A DNA stretch of 64,000 bases, taken from positions 1,041,033 to 1,105,032 of the forward strand of contig VZTJ01001390.1 of assembly GCA_013397795.1 (NCBI GenBank), read 5' to 3'. The translations under genes were made by a program, and so were the position numbers. Source of the DNA: Orthonyx spaldingii. Taxonomy: Eukaryota > Chordata > Aves > Passeriformes > Orthonychidae. The notes beneath the pieces were generated by a model. It did no database searches and had not been told where the DNA came from. It was given only the letters and a program-made list of their open reading frames with translations. Positions 11,691-22,075 of this stretch are shown here, in pieces; the first letter of the stretch is position 1; each line of letters begins with the position of its first letter.

Positions 11691-13631
11691 ATGGCAGCGA
11701 CCTACAGGCTGATGGTGACCTCAGTGAACTGCTACAGCAGCGTGGTGGTGGAGCAGCACTCCCAGCACACCGTGCACTACTGCACAGGCTCCTGCCAGCT
11801 GCTCAAGCAGGGACTCACCTGCATCGTTGCCCACCACAGTGTCTGTGCAGAGCTCAGTGTCCAAGATGCCAGCCTGGACCATAAAATTCCTGTTCCTGAA
11901 AATGGTCTTGCCTTGGCTGGAAATGAGGACTATCACCAAATCCTTCCGAATAATCCAAGAATCAAGAAGGGCTCTTCAGTGCAAGCCTCCAGTAGTTTAA
12001 AAGACATTACTGGTGAGGCAATAAACCTTGCCAGTGGTAAAATAAAGGAATTCTCCTTTGAAAAGCTCAAAAACTCTTCCAGTCATGTGGCCTACAGAAA
12101 GGGAAGAAAAGTTCGGTCAGAATCTTTCAGCAGACGATCCTTTGATTTTGACTTGATTTATGGGCACTTCAACAATGATGAGAACTGCCCTCCGTGTGGC
12201 TTTTTGCAGAGCCCCTCACCTGTGGAGAAATGGCAGGAGAGCAGTGATGCTCCAGAAGTCACCGTGAATCCTGTGGTTCCCTTCTCCCCCCATTCCTTCC
12301 CCGAAGAAAACTTCATTACCCAGATTTTAGAAAAACACAAGCTAGATGGTTCTTCTAGTGGGGATATTAAGGTGTGCCTGGACATCCTGCTCAAGTGCTC
12401 AGAGGATCTGAAAAAGTGCACGGACATAATCAAACACTGCATCAAGAAGAAGTCTGCAGACGGCGTTGGAGGAGGGAACAGCAGTGATCCCCTGGCTAAT
12501 TCAGAGATGATATACATGAATCTGATGACAAGGTTTTCTTCCTACCTGAAAAAGCTGCCCTTTGAGCTGAAGCCAGCAGGGCAGAGAGAAGCGAGCGACT
12601 GGGCAGAGCTGGTGAACTGTTTCCATGGCTTGCAGCAAACTCCCTTTCCCCTGGTGTTTGGTGACGAGCAGCCACCCAGGTATGAAGATATCATCCAGCT
12701 GCCATCCTCAAGTGCAGTTCCTCTTGTTCTACCAGGTCAGGGTGAGGTGACAAGCACCTCCCAGTCCATCCAAACAGGTACTGTGAGCTTCACCTCCAGC
12801 TCCCTGCCCGGTGTGCCCCCGGAGAGCAGCGTGAGAGCTGCGAAAGATGCTCTACCTCAGTCACCAGCCCCGAGCCCCTGCGACTGCACATCTGCCACCG
12901 AGGCGCTGTACATCGAGGAGGAGTCTGATGGGGACAAAGCAGCAGGGACAGGGAAGAAGGCAGAGCAGAAGGGGGGCTGGCAGAGCCTGGAGCACAGCTA
13001 CCAGCGAGCTGCTGCCTCAGCCCTTCCTGCTGCTTCTAAAGCAGAGCGGGCCAGGGCGGGAGACGCTCCCGAGAAAACGGCTCCTGTAAAACCAGTGTCG
13101 GATCCTGTGCTGTGTGGTGCCCAAGCTGCTGTCCCCAAAGGAGCCCAGACATGCAGTAGGGTGGACAAGGAGGAGATAGACAAACTGCTGCTGGACTTGG
13201 AGTGCTTCTCACAGAAAATGGAGAGCACTCTGAGGGAACCCTCTCGGAAGGAGGGCAAACCTGCCTCTCTGCAGGTGTCTGGCAGGCAGGGTAGGCAGGC
13301 TCTACCTCCGGCTCTTGGACCCAAAAGTAAACCTGCTGATCCCCCTTCTTCTTTGTCAAAAATCATGGAAACCAACGGTCATAAAATGGAAGAGGATGAC
13401 AAAGCCCTTTTACTGCGCATCCTGGGAAGCATTGAGGACTTTGCCCAGGAGCTGGTGGAATTCCAGACAGGCAAGGGAAGTTTGTCCAAGGAGAGGGAAG
13501 TGATGCAAATTCTCCAGGAAACTTTAGCAACTCCTTCACAGTCCCTCCTTGCGGGGCAAAAAAGCCATGTTGGGGCTGCCTCCAGAGACTCTGTTCCAGC
13601 TTCAATTCAGCAGGCCCCAGAAGTAATAAAG
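11691..13631 (+). CDS. PPP2R3A: PPP2R3A PR130 isoform, first coding exon (residues 1-647)
   Basis: Encodes the long N-terminal half specific to PR130, the 130-kDa B'' regulatory subunit that directs the PP2A core dimer (scaffold A plus catalytic C). The start MAATYRL matches the known vertebrate PR130 N-terminus, and the ATG has G at -3 and +4. Family-conserved blocks are visible at about residues 104-140 (KDITGEAINLASGKIKEFSF and following basic residues), 208-255 (a Cys-rich amphipathic stretch with CLDILLKCSEDLKKCTDIIK), 494-517 (EEIDKLLLDLECFSQKMEST) and 571-612 (ALLLRILGSIEDFAQELVE, heptad-like leucines). Between them, about 400-490 is Ala/Pro/Gly-rich and poorly conserved. In mammals this half carries PR130-specific partners such as LPP and SHIP2 and leucine-zipper targeting. 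The exon ends in phase 0 at AAG before GTAAGA and joins 26466. The open frame continues upstream of the ATG, with a weaker in-frame ATG at 11649. The full protein is 1121 aa, against about 1150 in human. Confidence 0.96.
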
Positions 13632-16600
13632 GTAAGAGAACCACACTTTTGATGGAATAGTGAGTAAAACAAACTTGGGAAAATGGAGGGGGGAACATTA
13701 ATCTGCTAAGTGATGCATTATGCTTTGAATGCTGCAGTGTGGAGTAATGTGTTCAACCTGGCAGAAATGTGGCCTTTATTTAAATACAAACAAAAGGAAA
13801 TTGAAACCCATGAGAAAATAAAATAGGTCCTGACATGCAGTTTCACCTTTGAGCTTGATCCTTTCCTGCTGGTGCTCCTGTAGACTGTTGGCTTGTGGTT
13901 TAAATGGGTCTCCTATAATAGGGGGCAGTAATAATTACGTTGATAAGTATAAACAATCACTTTATTTCTGGGACCAAATATTGGACTGCCTCTCAGCAGT
14001 TCAGTAAGACCTGATTCTTCCACCTCTCCCTTTCCCATCTCTGAGGAGCCTTTGTTGTCCTCCTCATCACTGGTTCCTAAAGAGAGCAATCCTCCAGGAG
14101 ACAAAGGACTGAAGCTCAGAGGATTTAGTTTTGCTTTCCCTGTCTCCAGTTCATGGAGTCATGTGGAGTCTGCATTGCTTGTATCTCAGATGAGGAGTAG
14201 GTTTTCCCAGGAAAAAGGGTCTTGATGGGAGCCTGCTTTAGAGGGAAGCCAGGGCTGTCTGCCCTGCACTCAGTGCTTTTCATTTGGTAACAATGGCCAA
14301 ATTTTGAGATAACTTGTTGCCATACTTCCAAGTAGGCAGTAACTGTAGAGAGGACTTCAATTTCCAAAATCCACCTTCCACATAGGCACTGAAAAAGTGC
14401 CCAGGTTGTAAGTGAACTTTCACAGCTTCTTCCAGTTTAAGCATAATGTGCACGTTTTCAAAACTGGCCACTTTTGCCCAAAATTTGGTGCAGTTCTGAA
14501 AGAGGGTGTGTGGGGTGTGTCTGGCCCTACCTGATGGTGCTGAGATCCTTTTGGACCCGGTTTTCCGAGAGTTTCTGTTGTTGCTTTGGGCAACTTTGCG
14601 TACAGAAAATGGTATTCTGATATTTCCAGCAAGAGCAAGAGGCTTTTCCCTCAGAGAGTGTAGCATTAAACAGCTCCAAAAGCTCCAAAGTAATCCCTTG
14701 TAATATCTATTCTTGCCTTGTACATTAATTTACAGAATTTTCTAACTTGTGAGCTTCAAACAAAAACGTGTTTGATGCAGTGTGACAGTGGCTTTGTGGC
14801 AGATTTTATGTAATGCTTGAAAATGGGATGCTGCCCAATTCAAGCTGCCAAGTGGCTTCTCAGTGTGGTGTCCTGGCAGGTTGTGTTCCCCTGAACCCAC
14901 CTAGCTGGGTATTATTTTGCTCCCAGCCTGCCTTCTCTGGACATGAGCTCCCCAGCTACCAGAGCTCTGCTCCTCCGTGCAGCCACACACCCCTGGCCTT
15001 GTGCAGATGCCCAGAACCAAAGACCCTGGGAGAGAAGAGCTGTTTTGGGCAGGTGGGGGGTGTGGGGGCAGTGGGCACAAGGCACTGGGCTGCTGGCTCT
15101 GCACCTGCCCTGAGGTTTGCTGTCATTTCTGGCACAGTTGTGACTTTCTAGGTGTAGCATCGAGGGGATACATCCATGTTCCTGGAGCACTCTGGATGTA
15201 ACTGAAGCTGCATGTGGGTTCTCATTCAGTATTCCACGTGTGCCTCAATTATGCAAAGTATTTGTTGTGTTTTCTGAAGGCTCATAAAACTGTTATCAGA
15301 TAGCTGGGCATACCTGCAGAAACTGCAGAGCTCTGAGACTGATGAAAACACAACACACCTTTTGTTTGTGAAGGCTGTGACAGATTTAATATCCCTCAAA
15401 TGGTAAGCAATGAAAAAGGAGAGGGAGAGTCCTTCAGACCAGGCTGTTCTCTGGCTCAGCTGGCCTATCTGTGTTAAATCTGTGCTAACTTATATCAGCA
15501 GCAGACTTTCTCTTTATCATAAACCCAATTATGATCCTCCACAGAGAACAATAGGATTACTTGCCTCTCCGTCTTCAAAACCCAAATATTTAGAAACTAG
15601 GAAATGAATACTCAAGAAGTCCATCAATTTTACAGAGCACATAATAAGGGCATCACGCTTCTTTCAGGCAGGCCAGGAAGCATTGCATACTTTTTAGGCT
15701 GTCCAACATTTCCCATTCTGAGATCCAGTTTTCCGTTGCTTATCTCTAAACCTCCCAACTATTTGGTTTGGGATTTCCTGTTCTCTGTGCCTGTCTTAAG
15801 CTGATTTTTTTACTATGTTGGTTTTGAAAAAAATAATTGAGTGAGAACAGTGCAGTTGCCTTTTAGAGGTCATCAAGCCCCCCAGTACTTACTTGTATTT
15901 TTGTCTGTAGTGAGGAGGGCAATAAAGATTCTGGATAGATCAGCAGGTTTGAGGGAATTGGGGGAAACTGTGACCAGTAAGCAGTGAAGAAGGTGGAGAT
16001 GGGGCTGTTGGGATGCTCTGAGCTGACCCACAGAAATGCTGAGTTTTGGGGTGTGTTGGAAGGTAAAGGCTGCTACCTTTGAGTAAAATGTCATATGCAG
16101 AGTTCTTGGAGAAGTCAGTGGTGGATGTTTTTGACTGTAGGCTCTCTGTGTCCTTGGTCTGCCACCTGTACAGGATGGCTGATTTGACAAAGGAAATTCA
16201 GCTAATGCTTGCAGTGGTGCTCTAGTGAAAGAGCCCTAGAAAAGTCTGTAAGAAACATGGTCCTTCTGTTTTCAGAATCAAGTGTGAGTGGTGCAGGGCT
16301 CTGCTGCATGTTCTGCTCATGTGCTGTATTTTAAGAGCTGTTGAATAAAGTTTATGAATAATTTTGGGAGCAGAGGTCAGGACCAGAGTTTGATACAAAG
16401 AGACCCTTTTGGTTTTTGTCCCTCTGCTGTTGGGTGTCTCCTCAAAAGGACCACTTGTGTTGTAGTGAGCCAGAAAGAGCAGTTCTGCCTCCCCTTTCTC
16501 TCCTCCATGCCTCTACTTCCTATTGTATGGTTCTGGATCCTTCTTTATACTGACTGTGGTGCTTGTACACAGTTAAACCTGACTAACATTTCTGTTGTCT

Positions 16601-19005
16601 GCCATCTTAGTCAGTGGAATAGCTCAGGCCGAGGTCAGGTGGGTGATCCAACCATTTCTGGCCAGGGACTGTGCGTCTGGGAGCAGAGGGTTTGTGGGGT
16701 TGATAAGACCACTTTTATAACAGTGTTATATCTCAGGTGGTGGAGCCTTGATTGAAGTGTCAGAGGCTGTTCCCTGTTGCCACATTTCCTCTGGGTGGGC
16801 TCTAGGCAGCACCTGAATGGCTGATGGCGTGGCTGTTGCTGGGACTCTCAGAAAGTTCCCAACTCCCTGTGCCCTGAAACACCATCCCAAGGCCACACAC
16901 TTTGCTTTTTTGTATCAAAATGTCTGTGTTGTATGCTTAAACCCAGGGGCCCTAAGAAGGCTCTGAGTGAAATTAACCGTTTCTAAATCATAGAAAGTCA
17001 AGGTTGACCTGGCAACTTCGTTAATTCTGCCCCCTCCTAATTTTGTGTACTTCTTTGTTTTCAAGTGTGATGATATTCTTATCAGGGATCTTGTATGGGG
17101 TGATTAATTGTAAAAAGCAGCTTCTATAATGTCATAGTAATTTTAACTTTGGTCTGAAATAATTGTATGTTCTCAAAATGCATCTAAAATATAAGGTAAC
17201 TCTGGAAAATCAACTTTCATCTTACATGTTACGAATTGTTTTGATCAGATATTGTTAATATCTGTCATTTAAGCTATACACACAATCTGCACTACTTTCA
17301 AACATCAATTATTCATTACTCCTCAACACAAATAGTGAAAAACTAGGGGCGTTTTTTTCTGTTGTAGCAGTTACTGAAATAAATGCAAGTATTACGTGAA
17401 TCTGAAGTTTCTCAGAATGAAAGGTGGCTAACAGAGGCAATCTGACATCTCTCACCTTCAACCTGGGTCACCTAGAGCAAGCAGGGATTTCTGGGTTTGT
17501 GGTTTGTGCAGTTGGTCTGGCTGTTGAGCCCAGACTTTCCTGCTGTGGGTTGTGTCCAGTTGACTTTGAAGTTGTTGAAACAAGATTCTCTTACTGTCGA
17601 TTTCTCATAGTACTGTCTATTTATATCTTTATTTATACCCACCTTGTGTGTTTTAAGGATAGGAAGTACCGTGCTAGAAACCTGCTACTCCAAAATATGG
17701 GAATACAGACACAGTGAGCCTTGCCTCTGGATTATGTGTGTTTTTCAGGTTATCAGTGAAAACCTCCCAAACTTCAGAGATCCTTTGTGACTTGTTAATT
17801 TGTGCATGAAAAGTCTGTGGCTGTTTTTTTAAAGTAGGAACTAGTGGCTGGCAGATTAGTGTGTCTCTTTAATGCATACATCTGTCAAAGGTCTCTGTAG
17901 CTGGTCTGGATGCAGCTGGAGGCCAGAGAGGTTCTTTGGGCTTCATTTCCTCTGCAGGCTGTAAGCAGAACATGAAGTAATTCATCACTTGCCACAGATG
18001 ATTTACAATAAATCACCTCCTGACATGCTGCTGCATGAGATCTGCAGCACTCCCAGTACAGTGGAGCCTTTTGGGCTCTTTAGGTATTGTCTTAATGTTT
18101 AGAAAAAAAAAAGTCAGTCAGAAAATGCAAATTTCTTCCAAATGTGTTGCATATGGATCTGCGTGTTCTTTATTTGGTGGAAGTTCCACTCCAAACATTC
18201 CTGCCTGCCGTTTTCTTTTTGGAGGTTATTTTTTCATCCCCATCCTCTTTGTGCCACTCTGTTAGGCTTTGTACTCATTTGGGCTTCATATTAACTTGGG
18301 GCTTTCTACAGGAACCCAGGAAAAGACATCAGAGGCATATGTCCAATGAAAGCTTTCTGTTGTGAGGCTGACTGAGACCTTTGCATTTCAAGTGCAATAC
18401 CTTGATGAGAGCAAGCCCTACTAGCTAGAAATTGGATGTTTTTCTGTGTTACTGAACTTAGACAGCATCCTGGCAGAGCGACTCAGGTTTTACAGTCAAA
18501 TAGGGGAAGCACCACATGGGACTCTGTTCATTTTGTGTGGCAAGAATGGGATTTAGGCCTTTGTTCAGCACCATGCTCATGATAGGAGAAGGAGAACACG
18601 CTTCTAACAAGCCTAGACAAAGTTAGAGCAAGGGTTTGAAGTCTGCTTGCTCCAAGTTGTGCAGAGAAAAAGTAGACTATTTTCCCCTGAGAATTGTTTT
18701 GCCTTTGCCTCGTGAGAGTTATGGGGAAAGTGAATAACAAGAATAGTGCATTTTGATGTCTTGATGAAACTGTTTTCTTAAGAGCTGCTTGGGAATGACT
18801 GAGCTTATTATCCAAGATCATCCTTATGTGCTTGCTTGGCATTAAAGGAACTCAATGATTTGCTTTTTCCAGCAAGAAGGAAAAATTGATGTTTTTTGAA
18901 AATTACAGCCTTCAGTCAAGAGTGGGAACTAATGCTGCTCCTCTGCTTCATCACCTCGGCAGCAGGGACCTCAAACCACTGCCATCCCACAGGCTGGGCC
19001 CTTGA

Positions 19006-19064
19006 CTGAGCCTGGTTTAAAACTGGCTGAGCCTGGTTTAACTCTAGCTGAGCCTGACTGACCC
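19006..19064. repeat. 21-bp direct repeat, about three copies
   Basis: The units at 19006 and 19027 begin CTGAGCCTGGTTTAA and are each 21 bases. A third, truncated and diverged copy starts at 19048 with CTGAGCCTGA. A short local duplication. Confidence 0.8.
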
Positions 19065-19337
19065 AGGGGTGCCCCTCAGGTCTCAGCACTGGAGCACACA
19101 AAGTGGGAACTATTGGGGAAGATGGTATATTTAGCCACTTCTGCAGGGCATCTAATTTTAGAGCTCTTGGTAGTGGTGGTGGGTGCTTCCTTTCCTGTGT
19201 CACCCCTGGCCTATTACAAGCCAAGGACAGATTGTCTGTCATGTAGCCAGCAGGGAAATAGATTCACTTGTAGATCATGTTTCTCAATTAAAGTATTACA
19301 AGAAGGCAGAAGATCCTTGTGGTACTGAAAGACACTT

Positions 19338-19357
19338 TTAAAATAGGTTAAAATAGG
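19338..19357 (+). promoter_or_regulatory. Duplicated TTAAAATAGG element upstream of PR72 exon
   Basis: The decamer TTAAAATAGG occurs twice with no spacer, about 205 bases before the PR72 start codon. It resembles, but does not match, MEF2 and SRF sites (one A/T short of the MEF2 consensus). PR72 is known in mammals as a heart- and skeletal-muscle isoform, which is why the resemblance is noted. Function is a guess. Confidence 0.2.
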
Positions 19358-19562
19358 GAACTCTGACTTCAGGAGTGAGATAAAATCGCTAGATGTTGTC
19401 CTTGTGAAGAGAGAGAAGACATAGTATGTTGAAGCCATTTGCCATTTTTTGCCTGTAAAACAATCAAAACCAAGAAAGCAACGTGCTGGTCTTGACGTGG
19501 TCTCCTGCAGAGTGCCCGTGCCCCTTCTGGAAAGGTCAGCATCTGCTTAGGAGCTGCCCAGG

Positions 19563-19694
19563 ATGATGATCAAGGAGAGTTCTCTGCGGAGGGACCCAGA
19601 CCTGGGAGGGGAGCTAGCTTTCCTTGCCAAGGGCTGTGACTTTGTTCTTCCATCTCGGTTCAAGAGGCGGCTCAAGTCCTTCCAGCAGGCCCAG
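19563..19694 (+). CDS. PPP2R3A: PPP2R3A PR72 isoform, alternative first coding exon (residues 1-44)
   Basis: Forty-four codons beginning MMIKESSLRRDPDL and ending SFQQAQ, a near match to the unique N-terminus of vertebrate PR72. The exon ends in phase 0 with CAG before GTTTGG, so it splices in frame to 26466, the same acceptor used by the PR130 exon. The start has two adjacent ATGs, the first with A at -3 and taken as the start. The product is predicted at 518 aa (human about 529) and carries the same PP2A-binding core and EF-hands as PR130 without the 647-residue extension. In mammals PR72 is enriched in heart and muscle and modulates Wnt signalling through Naked cuticle. Its position 6 kb inside the gene implies a separate internal promoter. 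The donor GTTTGG is weaker than the others in the gene. Confidence 0.93.
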
Positions 19695-20136
19695 GTTTGG
19701 ATGCTTGGCATTTCTTTATCTTTGTCTTTGTATTTTTTTTATTGGATCAGAGAATCAATCTGTGTCCCCTCTAGGCGTGTCTATTTGCAGAAAGTTATTT
19801 GCAGCATGATACCAGCAGGTTTAAAAATAAACCTTCCAGGCTTAGATTGCAGAGTTAAGATGTCTTTGTAAACAAGGGGGGAAATTAACAGCAAGGGCAG
19901 TGATTTAATAATGGGGAGAAGTAGTGTAAGACTTAAGTATTTTCTGTGAGGTTTTTTGTGTGATTGCTCTGAATGTTTGTTGTTGCATGTGGAAGAACCA
20001 CAACGTTCTGCTGTCTGCTGTGAACTGTACAAATCTGTGCAGACCAGCCTACCTGGTTTGGCTTTTATGATTTTACCATCCCAAGGGGCTTCTTTGTGCT
20101 GTTTGCTACCCTCTCTGGGCTGTGGCTGAAGGAACT

Positions 20137-20178
20137 AACAGAATCATTTAGTCTGGAAAAGAGCCTGAAGATCACAGA
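20137..20178 (-). mobile_element. Short CR1 3'-end-like remnant
   Basis: 'acagaatcatttagtctggaaaagagcctgaagatcac' resembles the reverse complement of the avian CR1 3' end ('...agaatcatttaggttggaaaagacctt.aagatca'). Only about 40 bases are recognisable, so this may be a fragment or a chance resemblance. Confidence 0.4.
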
Positions 20179-21509
20179 GGTGTAGCCAAAGAAATGGAAA
20201 TTGTACCACAGCCTGTATGTTTTTGGTAAATCCCAGCTGCTGTACTCGCTCTCTGGAACAACTGACAAAAGATTGGAGTAGTCTGTGCTAGGACACCAAA
20301 TGGCCATGCAGTCACTCCAGGTTTACAGGCTTCACAATATGCTGAAATCGGCCCAACTTGAGCTTTATCTTTATTTAAATAACGGGTGACCCAGTGAGGA
20401 AGTTAAAAAGTTGAAATTGGGAGCAGTGCAGCTGTTTCCTAAGAAACAGCATTAAAATTGCTCCAAAGCATATTGTGGCACATTTTTTCCTGCGTTCTGG
20501 TGACAGGTTAAAGTACATCTCAGAGGTTAATCTCCGGAACGTGTGTTTTTCACTCCCTGGGGGAGAATTGGATGAGGTAATAATGTGCAGTAATGGCTTG
20601 GGCGGGGCTGAGCAGTTTGGAGAGACTGTCCGGAACCACAGCACAGCTAAATTCCCTCTCCAGAGTTAGTCTGCTCACTAAGGACGTAACCGGGGTAGGG
20701 TTTGCAGGGAGAGATGGGACCTCCGGGTAGAACAGCTGGAAAAATGGACAAGGCTTTGGTCCACGAGCCCTCTGCCTGGTCTGAGGCAGGAACACTCTCA
20801 CTGCAGAGTGCCTTGGGAATGACTGCTCTGGGGCTGCCGGTCCAAGGCAAGTGAAGTACTGCAGTGGGCACTTGCAATATTCAAAAATGATGATCTTCCT
20901 CTTTTTTCTCTTCTTTTCTTGCTCCCTCCTCACCGTGTGTCACCCTTCTCTCTCGCCCTGGGCCCCACAGGTCTTTCTGTGAACTGGCTTAATTCACAAC
21001 ACAGTAGAATATCATCCAGTAACAAAGCCAGGTCTGTTTGCTGCCTTTCCAAGTGGATTAAATCGGTTCCCAGAGTGACAATGGACCTCTGGGGGTGGAG
21101 GGCAGGGATGGGGGTTCTCCCACGCGGCAGCAGTGAGGTGTTGTTAAGTGTTGAGCCTTGCGGGGCTGTACCTGGGGCTTGGGATGAGCTGAGAGTAGAG
21201 GTAACTGGGCTCAGAAAGAAAACAAAAGTGCTGGCAGGTGAAAAGGTGATAAGATGGTGATAGGGAGCAGAGAGGTGAATGAGAGATGCTTTGTGGAACA
21301 CACAGGTGTTGGCCAGGAAGGCGGGGGAGGAGAAGGGTGTTGGTAAACCCCTATCTCAAGAGCTGGAAATTTCAGTTTTTGTGCTTATCCTTTGTGGGAC
21401 TCTTTATGGAGGGATCAGAGAGCCTCCCATAGCAGCGCTGGGAGGAAGGGAGGTCTCTAATCCAATACCTCACTTGTAGGAATACTATTTCTAACACTGG
21501 GTCACATCA

Positions 21510-22075
21510 ACACTGGCTTTCTCCAAGGACAGGGATTCCCCAGCCCCTCGTGGTGACCTCTCACAGGCTGCAGTACCCTCAGTATCCTCCAGCCGAACCC
21601 TCCCAAGCTGCAGTTTGGTTCCCTTGTCACTGTAACTGCACTTCCAGGAGCTGCAGGCTGTGTTTAGCCCATCCCTTGGTTTCCCCTTTCCCTGGCTAGC
21701 CAGTGCCAGCCCTCAGTGTCTCCCGCTGCCTGATCTTGATCCCAGCTTTCTGATTTCCCCCCTTTACATCTCTGGCTGGTCTCTCCCATCCCTTTTTTGA
21801 AGTGAAGGCCCAAAACTGGTCCCAGGAACCCAGACACAGCCTTGCTAGTGTCGGACAGAGAGAAGAGAACAACTTCCCGTATTTTCCTGGCCTTACTCCG
21901 AAGGCAGTCCAGGACATCATTTACCTTATTTGTAGTCAGCCCACACTGCAGGCTCATGCTCAGCCCATGCACAGACCCCTCCACACCCTTTTCTGCAGGG
22001 CTGTTGCTCAGCCAGTGGGTTCCCAGCCTGAACTGGTGCTGAGGGCCATGTCCAGGATCTATAGGCACACTTGTC
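21510..22075 (-). mobile_element. CR1 LINE fragment, 3' half, inverted relative to PPP2R3A
   Basis: On the plus strand the landmarks of a reverse-complemented avian CR1 appear in order: 'gggattcc.cagcc', a weak 'cccttgtcac', then 'ggcccaaaactgg', 'acttcccgtattttcctggcc', 'gtccaggacatcattta', 'ctgcaggctcatgctcagc', 'cttttctgcagggctg', and 'gttcccagcctgaactggtgctgaggg'. The 206-codon minus-strand open frame across 21664-22284 overlaps this element and has no reverse-transcriptase motifs. This part of CR1 covers the end of ORF2 and the 3' region. It is diverged and 5'-truncated, and inactive. Confidence 0.7.

Larger units (their letters stand above)
13632..19562 (+). other. PPP2R3A: PPP2R3A intron between PR130 and PR72 first exons; PR72 promoter region at its 3' end
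   Basis: No supported coding sequence. Holds a 21-bp triplicated unit (19006-19064), an AT-rich stretch at about 17040-17420, and a duplicated 10-mer at 19338-19357. The last few hundred bases precede the PR72 start codon and must contain, or follow, the PR72 promoter. No CpG island is seen there, unlike the PR130 end. Confidence 0.7.

Noticed and set aside
16985..17030. Possible CR1 end ('aaatcatagaaagtcaaggttgacctgg')
   Set aside because: Only a few bases resemble the CR1 terminal pattern and nothing beyond them follows the consensus.
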